Assembly: GCA_017407885.1 (NCBI GenBank)
Contig: JAFQVU010000045.1
Location: forward strand, 1 to 7,640
Direction: 5' to 3'
DNA from: Clostridia bacterium
GTDB lineage: Bacteria; Bacillota_A; Clostridia; Oscillospirales; CAG-272
Length of the DNA: 7,640 nucleotides
The notes beneath the pieces are model-generated. The model was not told the DNA's origin, searched no databases, and worked only from the letters and a program-made list of their open reading frames with translations. The position numbers and the translations under genes were made by a program. Position 1 is the first letter of the stretch, and each line of letters starts with the position of its first letter. Positions 1-4,839 of this stretch are shown piece after piece.

Positions 1-11
1 CTCTCTAAAAA
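1..11 (-). rRNA. 16S rRNA, first ~11 nt only (5' end)
   Basis: Read on the minus strand the window ends in ATTTTTTAGAGAG, which is how bacterial 16S rRNA begins just before the conserved TTTGATCCTGGCTCAG (that part lies outside the window). Aligning the GAG with E. coli 16S positions 9-11 puts the mature 5' end near base 11. The identification rests mainly on context: two tandem consensus promoters and a boxA element lie upstream in the correct order and orientation. A different stable RNA cannot be excluded from so few bases. Confidence 0.72.
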
Positions 12-336
12 ATTGTATATGAAGCAGTTACTCCGTTTCCGTTTGGTTCTCTCATCCGCCGCCCTTACATAAACCTTATCGGCTTGCTCAGGTTAACACG
101 GGAGTTACCCACGTCTCTGTTTTTCACTGCTTGATACCTTTTTCAGAGTTAACTTGATGTTTAGCTCTTTTACTTAAATTTACCTTTTGTTCGTGTTCAA
201 AAGAATTGTCGAGATTTCTTTGTTATCGTTAGTATCTTCCGTTTAGCACTTGCGTGCCTCACTTCTTTGTACTTCCTTCCATCTCTTGTTGTTCAATTTT
301 CAAAGACCATTGCTTGCCGTCTCTTTCTCAAGCGAC
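12..336 (-). other. rRNA operon leader (5' external transcribed spacer)
   Basis: This stretch of about 325 nt lies between promoter P2 and the 16S start on the minus strand and has no convincing coding frame. It holds a boxA element (308-291), a small hairpin GCAC-GCAA-GTGC (257-246), and a stem AACCT/AGGTT (95-73). By analogy with Bacillus and Clostridium rRNA operons it is transcribed, binds the Nus antitermination factors, and supplies one strand of the 16S processing stem; the partner strand would be beyond 16S, outside the window. The only long frame here, on the opposite strand at 254-541, runs through both promoters and is not a gene. Confidence 0.72.
291..308 (-). promoter_or_regulatory. 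boxA-like rRNA antitermination element
   Basis: The minus strand reads GGTCTTTGAAAATTGAAC. It matches the TCTTTGAAAACT-type boxA sequence found in leaders and spacers of Gram-positive rRNA operons. It lies about 30 nt downstream of the predicted P2 start, the expected place for loading NusB/NusE (S10) onto nascent rRNA so that RNA polymerase resists Rho-dependent and other premature stops. The match and position are seen; the function is by family analogy. Confidence 0.7.
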
Positions 337-342
337 TCGATT

Positions 343-371
343 ATTATATCATATCTCAGCCTGCCTGTCAA
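343..371 (-). promoter_or_regulatory. rRNA promoter P2
   Basis: On the minus strand there is a consensus -35 TTGACA (371-366), a 17-nt spacer, and a consensus -10 TATAAT (348-343), preceded by TGA, an extended -10. The expected start is near base 336, where the minus strand has G. Starting with G would fit the GTP-responsive rRNA promoters known from Bacillus, but the exact start is inferred. Upstream (404-383) are A/T tracts that could serve as an UP element. Confidence 0.85.
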
Positions 372-390
372 GAGGTTTCCCTAAAGTTTT

Positions 391-483
391 TTCAAACTTT
401 TTTCATCCCCCCTTGCGGGACAGCTTTAATAGTATAGCATACTTGCTTGCGTTTGTCAAGGGTTTTTTGAAAAAAAGTTTGAA
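391..483. repeat. 13-bp inverted repeat around rRNA P1
   Basis: TTCAAACTTTTTT at 391-403 is exactly complementary to AAAAAAGTTTGAA at 471-483. The arms enclose the P1 core (431-459). A second, shorter palindrome, AAAGTTT-TTTC-AAACTTT (383-400), overlaps the left arm. The arms are simple and AT-rich, so they may just be UP-element A tracts or bent DNA rather than a protein site. Confidence 0.5.
431..459 (-). promoter_or_regulatory. rRNA promoter P1
   Basis: On the minus strand there is a consensus -35 TTGACA (459-454), a 17-nt spacer and -10 TATACT (436-431) with an upstream TGC (extended -10). The expected start is near 424-425. A long A/T-rich run (460-500), with phased A and T tracts, lies directly upstream and looks like an UP element for the alpha subunit C-terminal domain. 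P1 and P2 are 88 bp apart, the tandem layout usual for rRNA operons. Confidence 0.85.
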
Positions 484-518
484 TATTTTTCAAGATTTAT
501 TTTCACCCCGATGTCACA

Positions 519-547
519 TTGACAAAATTGCCGCAATATGATATACT
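519..547 (+). promoter_or_regulatory. Promoter of the hexosamine (glm) cluster
   Basis: A consensus -35 TTGACA (519-524) is followed by a 17-nt spacer and -10 TATACT (542-547), with TG at 539-540 making an extended -10. Transcription should begin near 553-554, giving a leader of about 58 nt to the TTG start at 612. It faces away from rRNA P1, with 59 bp between the two -35 boxes. It rules out a protein start at 519, because that codon is the -35 box itself. Confidence 0.85.
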
Positions 548-554
548 ATCAGCA

Positions 555-601
555 TTGTCCGTTTTCGGGCAAAATATGCGGATCTATTCCGCGGGAAGGA
601 G
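555..601 (+). promoter_or_regulatory. Leader hairpins and RBS of the acetyltransferase gene
   Basis: The first transcribed bases can fold as TTGTCCG/CGGGCAA (555-561 with 566-572, TTTT loop, one G-T pair). A second hairpin, GCGGA/TCCGC (578-582 with 588-592), ends four bases before a strong Shine-Dalgarno AAGGAG (596-601). The RBS is ten bases from the TTG codon at 612 and is what decides that start. No known riboswitch class is recognisable; the hairpins may only protect the 5' end or tune translation. Confidence 0.5.
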
Positions 602-611
602 ATATATATTA

Positions 612-1286
612 TTGAAGGAAACCGGTATACCCAAAATCCGCGACCTCTACGATGTCTCGCACACTATTGCCGCCGACATTTTCGAGCCCAATGTTTACCC
701 CTGGGAGCTGCTTGATTATATTAAGGATCACATCATCGCCCTCGGTAAAACGCTCGATCCCGAAAAATACGACAACCGCGGCGGTGACGTCTATGTGGCG
801 AAAGACGCAAAGCTCGCGCCCACCGCTTACATCGGCGGGCCGTGTATTATCGACTCGGGTGCCGAGATACGTCACTGTGCGTACATTCGCGGAAGTGCAA
901 TCATCGGCAAGGGTGCCGTCGTCGGAAACTCCTGTGAGCTAAAGAACTGCATACTGTTCGATGGCGTGCAGGTGCCTCATTTCAACTACGTCGGCGATTC
1001 CATCCTCGGCTACAAGTCGCACATGGGAGCGGGCGCGGTGACGTCAAACGTCAAGAGCGACAAAACCCACGTGGCAGTCAAGGCAGGCGGCGAGGTAATT
1101 AACACCGGACGCAAAAAGTTCGGTGCCATGCTCGGCGACTTCGTTGAGGTCGGCTGCAACAGCGTGCTTTGCCCCGGTACAATCATCGGGCGAAACACAA
1201 ACATCTATCCCCTCTCACGTGTACGCGGCGTGATCACCTCCGATTCCATCTACAAGGATTCAGGCAACATCGCAGACAAATATTAA
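612..1286 (+). CDS. Stand-alone GlmU-type acetyltransferase (left-handed beta-helix)
   Basis: Likely acetylates glucosamine-1-phosphate to N-acetylglucosamine-1-phosphate, the acetyltransferase half-reaction of GlmU in UDP-GlcNAc synthesis, in the cytoplasm. With the TTG start the protein has 224 residues. Residues 1-50 form a conserved linker-like N-terminus (DIFEPNVYPWELL at 22-34); from about 58 to 205 run hexapeptide repeats of a left-handed beta-helix. The segment ELKNCILFDGVQVPHFNYVGD (split here as 109-118 and 119-129) matches the GlmU active site: Lys111, His123 (catalytic base) and Tyr126 align, and Asn146 lies in the following AGAVTSN segment. The RKKFGAMLGD stretch (167-176) resembles archaeal-type sugar-1-phosphate acetyltransferases. 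There is no N-terminal nucleotidyltransferase domain, so it cannot itself make UDP-GlcNAc. TTG612 is preferred because it follows AAGGAG, while upstream in-frame starts lie in the promoter or lack an RBS. It is 20 nt upstream of glmM. Databases often call such proteins UDP-GlcNAc pyrophosphorylase; that is doubtful here. An alternative is acetylation of another sugar phosphate. Confidence 0.85.
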   Translation: MKETGIPKIRDLYDVSHTIAADIFEPNVYPWELLDYIKDHIIALGKTLDPEKYDNRGGDVYVAKDAKLAPTAYIGGPCIIDSGAEIRHCAYIRGSAIIGKGAVVGNSCELKNCILFDGVQVPHFNYVGDSILGYKSHMGAGAVTSNVKSDKTHVAVKAGGEVINTGRKKFGAMLGDFVEVGCNSVLCPGTIIGRNTNIYPLSRVRGVITSDSIYKDSGNIADKY

Positions 1287-1306
1287 TTAATGAAAGGAAC
1301 ACAATC

Positions 1307-2665
1307 ATGGGAAGACTTTTCGGTACCGACGGTGCTCGCGGCATCGCCAATTCGGAGCTGACCTGTGAGCGCGCAATGCAGATAGGACGCGCGGCGGCAG
1401 AGGTGCTCTCGAGCAGCAAGCGTTATCTGCCAACCGTACTCGTCGGAATGGACACGAGAATCTCCTCCGAGATGTTAGCCTCCGCTCTCACGGCAGGACT
1501 TTGCTCGGTAGGCGCTGATGTCATCGACCTCGGCGTAGTCCCCACTCCGGCGGTAGCCTACCTCGTGGGCAAGTACAAGGCGCACGCAGGTATCATGATA
1601 TCCGCTTCGCACAACCCCTACGACTACAACGGCATCAAAATCTTCAACGAGGACGGCTACAAGTTAGAGGACGACCTCGAAGAGCGCATCGAATCAATCG
1701 TACTTGACAACATGCCCGAACCAAAGCTCGCGGCAGGCGCAAATATCGGAAGAGTAACTCGCTGCACGACCGCAGTGAAGGATTACATCGACCATCTTGT
1801 AAGCTCCGCGCATTGCTCGCTTGAGGGAATGAATATCGCAGTTGACTGTGCAAACGGTTCGGCAAGCCGCACCGCAGAACAGCTCTTCACACGTCTCGGC
1901 GCAAATGCAGTAATTCTGTCAAGCAGTCCCGACGGAGTGAACATCAACGAGAACTGCGGTTCAACTCATCTCGACGCACTTCGTGCTTATGTCATCGAAC
2001 ACGGTCTTGACGCCGGTATCGCTTACGACGGAGACGCAGACCGCTGTCTGTGCATTGACAACGAGGGCAATGACGTTGACGGCGACATGATTATGGCTAT
2101 CCTCGCGCTTGACATGAAAGCACGCGGCAAGCTCAACAAAAACACCGTTGTCGGCACAATCATGACCAACTTCGGATTCACGAAATTCTGCGCAGATAAT
2201 GACATCCGCTTCGAGGCGACCAAGGTCGGTGACCGCTACGTGCTCGAAGAAATGCTGCTTGAAGACTACCACCTCGGCGGCGAACAGTCGGGACACATCA
2301 TTTTCCGCGACTATTCAACCACCGGTGACGGACAGCTCACATCCATACAGCTTCTCTCACAGCTGAAGCGCACAGGCGTAAAGCTCTCCGAGGCGGCAAA
2401 GGTGATGACTCGCTATCCGCAGTTTATCGTCAACATCCGCGTGTCGGCAGAAGCGAAACTCGCATTCTACACCGACCACAAGGTCAAGAAGATACTCGAT
2501 GAGGCAAAGAAAGCAATCGGCGATGGTGGCAGAATCGTCACAAGACCGTCTGGCACCGAACCGCTTATCCGTATCATGACCGAGGGCGAGGATTCAGAAG
2601 TCGCAAAGAAGCTGGCAGAGGAGACCGCAGAGCTTATAAAAAAACAGCTTGAAAGCTATAATTGA
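1307..2665 (+). CDS. glmM: Phosphoglucosamine mutase GlmM
   Basis: Interconverts glucosamine-6-phosphate and glucosamine-1-phosphate, the second step towards UDP-GlcNAc for peptidoglycan. The 452-residue protein has the usual length for GlmM and its classic N-terminus MGRLFGTDGARG. The four domains of the alpha-D-phosphohexomutase fold are marked by the phosphoserine loop SASHNP (99-104, Ser101 as the phosphorylated residue), the Mg2+ loop DGDADR (241-246), the sugar-specificity loop GGEQSGH (324-330), and the phosphate-binding RPSGTEPLIR (413-422). All key residues are present. The ATG at 1307 follows AAAGGA (1293-1298) with an 8-nt gap; the open frame extends further upstream but overlaps the previous gene and is not used. 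It sits 20 nt after the acetyltransferase gene and is surely cotranscribed. No terminator follows; the glmS ribozyme begins 20 nt downstream. Confidence 0.97.
   Translation: MGRLFGTDGARGIANSELTCERAMQIGRAAAEVLSSSKRYLPTVLVGMDTRISSEMLASALTAGLCSVGADVIDLGVVPTPAVAYLVGKYKAHAGIMISASHNPYDYNGIKIFNEDGYKLEDDLEERIESIVLDNMPEPKLAAGANIGRVTRCTTAVKDYIDHLVSSAHCSLEGMNIAVDCANGSASRTAEQLFTRLGANAVILSSSPDGVNINENCGSTHLDALRAYVIEHGLDAGIAYDGDADRCLCIDNEGNDVDGDMIMAILALDMKARGKLNKNTVVGTIMTNFGFTKFCADNDIRFEATKVGDRYVLEEMLLEDYHLGGEQSGHIIFRDYSTTGDGQLTSIQLLSQLKRTGVKLSEAAKVMTRYPQFIVNIRVSAEAKLAFYTDHKVKKILDEAKKAIGDGGRIVTRPSGTEPLIRIMTEGEDSEVAKKLAEETAELIKKQLESYN
2634..2662 (+). promoter_or_regulatory. Possible internal promoter for glmS
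   Basis: A perfect -10 TATAAT (2657-2662) overlaps the last codons and stop of glmM. Seventeen bases upstream is TTATAA (2634-2639), only three of six matches to a -35. A start near 2669 would give an RNA beginning about 17 nt before the ribozyme cleavage site. The -10 could be chance, since it is made by the codons for Ser-Tyr-Asn-stop. Confidence 0.35.
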
Positions 2666-2685
2666 TTTGAAATGAGGACGTCTAA

Positions 2686-2830
2686 AGCGCCTGGACCGAT
2701 ATTATATCGGTTGACGAGGAGAAAAATTATCGAAATATTCGGCGGGAATTTTTCCGGCGGAAGGGTAACCGACCGTCGTGAGTCCGTGGACAAATCCCGC
2801 AGGTAACTGCGGTATACAAAACCCCGGATA
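2686..2830 (+). promoter_or_regulatory. glmS ribozyme (glucosamine-6-phosphate riboswitch)
   Basis: Self-cleaving RNA that uses glucosamine-6-phosphate as a cofactor and controls glmS. The conserved core is clear: AAAGCGCCTGGAC with cleavage expected between A2686 and G2687; P1 stem ACCGAT/ATCGGT (2695-2700 with 2706-2711); TTGACGAGG (2711-2719); P2 stem GAAAAATT/AATTTTTC (2721-2728 with 2747-2754) around TATCGAAATATTCGGCGG; the AAGGGTAACC joining region (2761-2770); P3 approximately 2782-2789 with 2822-2829; and P4, CCGCAG-GTAA-CTGCGG (2797-2812), with a GNRA tetraloop. It lies between glmM and glmS, so cleavage would separate the two messages and lower only glmS when GlcN6P is abundant, as known in Bacillus, where the downstream fragment is degraded by RNase J. 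Helix ends and the 3' boundary are approximate. Confidence 0.95.
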
Positions 2831-2865
2831 AAACAAATCTTAAGAAGAAAACGAATTATATTATA

Positions 2866-2933
2866 CCGGCTTAAATGCCGTATGGGCAGCTTGTCCATCC
2901 GGCTTGCTGCCACTCACATATACGGCATTCCGG
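2866..2933 (+). other. Long hairpin between ribozyme and glmS start
   Basis: AATGCCGTAT (2874-2883) pairs perfectly with ATACGGCATT (2920-2929). The stem extends outward with CCGG (2866-2869) against CCGG (2930-2933), past a four-base bulge. Inside, GGCAGC (2885-2890) pairs with GCTGCC (2906-2911). No T run follows, so it is not an intrinsic terminator, and it ends six bases before the Shine-Dalgarno AGGAG (2940-2944). It is not part of the known ribozyme core. It may shield the cleaved mRNA, space the RBS from the ribozyme, or be an unrelated palindromic insert. Confidence 0.6.
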
Positions 2934-2953
2934 AGAAATAGGAGAATAAGTAT

Positions 2954-4780
2954 ATGTGTGGTATCATTGGATACATCGGTAAAGATAACTGTGTAAATCA
3001 TCTTATTGAGGGACTCCGCGCCCTCGAATATCGCGGATACGATTCCGCGGGAATTGCATTTTTTGGTAAAGAAGGCAAAATCAACTCAGTAAAAGCGGCA
3101 GGCAGACTCGTTAACGTCGAAGCTAAGCTTTCCGATACCCCCGAATCGCACTGCGGCATCGGTCATACACGCTGGGCAACGCATGGTGCGCCGAGCGATG
3201 TGAATTCGCATCCGCACGGCACACCGGGTGTGCGCATCGTGCACAACGGTATCGTCGAAAACTATGCGGCACTTCGCGAGGAGCTGACCGTGCTCGGCTA
3301 TACCTTTGAGAGCGACACCGACACAGAGGTTGCGGCAAAGCTTCTTGATTATTATTATATGAAGGAAAAGTTGACCGCGCACGCCGCAATCGAGCGTATG
3401 ACCTCACGGCTTGTCGGCTCGTGGGCACTCGGAATCCTCTTCGAGGATGCTCCCGACACGATATGGACTGCACGCAAAGGCTCACCGCTGATAATCGGTG
3501 TCGGCGAGGACGAAAACTTCGTCGCTTCTGACATCACGGCGATTCTTCGCAAGACGCGCAGATATTATCAGCTCGACGAGGGCGAGATTGCAAAGGTTAC
3601 CAAAACGGAAGTCGAGATATTCCGCGACGGCAAAGCAGTCGAAAAGCCGCTTCTCACGGCAAGCTGGGATATTGAAGCCGCTGAACGCGGCGGATTCTCT
3701 CACTTTATGATAAAGGAGATAAACGAAGAGCCAACCGCTATACGCACAACGCTTCACAGCCGAATCAAAAACGGGCTGCCCGATTTCACGGGTGACGGCT
3801 TTGATGTGGGCGTGTTTGCCAAGGTGTCGCGCGTACATATCGTTGCGTGTGGAACGGCAATGCATGCAGGACTCATCGCAAAGGGGGCGCTTGCGGCGCT
3901 CGCCAAGCTTCCGTGCGAGGTGGAGATTGCGTCCGAGTTCCGTTACAACGATCCGCTTATTGATGAACGCGACCTCGTTGTTATCATCTCGCAGTCGGGT
4001 GAGACCGCGGACTCCCTTGCGGCGCTCCGTCTTTCAAAAGAGAAAGGCGCGGCAACGCTCGGTGTAGTCAATGTAATCGGCTCGTCCATCGCACGCGAGG
4101 CTGACAGCGTTATTTATACTATGGCAGGTCCCGAAATCGCAGTCGCAAGTACCAAGGCATACTCGGTACAGACGGCGCTTTTGTATCTGCTTGCGGTAAG
4201 TGCGGCAATCGTGCGCGGCGAACTCGATTCCGCGTCGGCGCGCGCAAAAGTGACAGAGCTGTACGAGCGTGCTCCCGATGCAGTTGCGGAGATGATAGCG
4301 CGCGAAGATGAGATAAAGGCACACGCCGAGGCACTCGCCAAAGCGGAAGATCTTTTCTTCATCGGACGCGGAATGGACTATCACCTTGCCTGCGAAGGTT
4401 CGCTGAAGCTTAAAGAGATCTCGTATATCCACAGTGAAGCGTATGCGGCAGGAGAGCTCAAGCACGGTACGATCTCGCTTATCACCGAGGGCGTGCCAGT
4501 AATCGCGCTTTGCTCTGTGCCTTCGCTTTATGAGAAAATGGTCTCGAACATCCGCGAGACAAAGGCACGCGGGGCGAATACGCTTATGATCACCTCGCAT
4601 AATACCGAGGTTGCAGACGGCACGGCGGATCACGTGATACGCCTGCCCGAAATAGCGCCCGAGCTTGCATTTTTGCCCGCTGTAACGGCACTGCAGCTGT
4701 TTGCATACCACGCTGCGGCGGCACGCGGATGCGATATCGACAAGCCGCGTAATCTCGCGAAGTCGGTCACAGTTGAATAA
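2954..4780 (+). CDS. glmS: Glutamine-fructose-6-phosphate aminotransferase GlmS
   Basis: Makes glucosamine-6-phosphate and glutamate from fructose-6-phosphate and glutamine, the committed step of amino-sugar synthesis. The 608 residues match the family length. The N-terminal class II glutaminase domain (about 1-220) starts MCGIIGYIG, with Cys2 as nucleophile after Met removal, plus HTRWATHG (71-78) and HNGIVENY (97-104; Asn98-Gly99 oxyanion hole). Two SIS isomerase domains follow: ACGTAMHAG (Cys299 region) and SQSGETADS (346-354) in the first, and EGSLKLKEISYIHSEAYAAG (481-500) with Lys485, Glu488 and His504 in the second. The C-terminal tail DKPRNLAKSVTVE (596-608) supplies Lys603, which forms the Schiff base with the sugar. 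The ATG at 2954 follows AGGAG by nine bases. Regulation by the upstream glmS ribozyme is expected. All catalytic residues are intact. Confidence 0.98.
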   Translation: MCGIIGYIGKDNCVNHLIEGLRALEYRGYDSAGIAFFGKEGKINSVKAAGRLVNVEAKLSDTPESHCGIGHTRWATHGAPSDVNSHPHGTPGVRIVHNGIVENYAALREELTVLGYTFESDTDTEVAAKLLDYYYMKEKLTAHAAIERMTSRLVGSWALGILFEDAPDTIWTARKGSPLIIGVGEDENFVASDITAILRKTRRYYQLDEGEIAKVTKTEVEIFRDGKAVEKPLLTASWDIEAAERGGFSHFMIKEINEEPTAIRTTLHSRIKNGLPDFTGDGFDVGVFAKVSRVHIVACGTAMHAGLIAKGALAALAKLPCEVEIASEFRYNDPLIDERDLVVIISQSGETADSLAALRLSKEKGAATLGVVNVIGSSIAREADSVIYTMAGPEIAVASTKAYSVQTALLYLLAVSAAIVRGELDSASARAKVTELYERAPDAVAEMIAREDEIKAHAEALAKAEDLFFIGRGMDYHLACEGSLKLKEISYIHSEAYAAGELKHGTISLITEGVPVIALCSVPSLYEKMVSNIRETKARGANTLMITSHNTEVADGTADHVIRLPEIAPELAFLPAVTALQLFAYHAAAARGCDIDKPRNLAKSVTVE

Positions 4781-4792
4781 TTACCGTCACAC

Positions 4793-4839
4793 AAAAATCC
4801 GTGATGTTCGTTTTTGCGAACATCACGGATTGATTTTTA
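4793..4839. terminator. Bidirectional intrinsic terminator between glmS and typA
   Basis: A perfect 15-bp stem, AATCCGTGATGTTCG (4796-4810) with its complement at 4817-4831, has a six-base loop. On the plus strand it is followed by TGATTTTTATTT (4831-4842), ending glmS transcripts 15-50 nt after the stop. On the minus strand A4793-A4797 reads as TTTTT after the stem, ending typA transcripts. The plus-strand T run overlaps the typA stop codon. Confidence 0.92.

Noticed and set aside
254..541. 95-codon open frame on the plus strand
   Set aside because: It runs antisense through rRNA promoters P1 and P2 and the boxA, overlaps the glm -35, begins with an alternative start without an RBS, and its product resembles no family.
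519..611. N-terminal extension of the acetyltransferase gene to the TTG at 519 or ATG at 576
   Set aside because: TTG519 is the -35 box and lies upstream of the transcription start; ATG576 has no RBS. TTG612 follows AAGGAG and matches where family similarity begins.
1169..1306. Longer glmM start overlapping the preceding gene
   Set aside because: The extra 46 residues read as out-of-frame beta-helix sequence; MGRLFGTDGARG at 1307 with its own RBS is the canonical GlmM start.
2866..2933. Intrinsic terminator before glmS
   Set aside because: The stem is good but there is no T run after it; an RBS follows at once.
4034..4711. 225-codon open frame antisense to glmS
   Set aside because: Shadow of a strongly conserved coding region; rich in Cys, Arg and His without any domain pattern.
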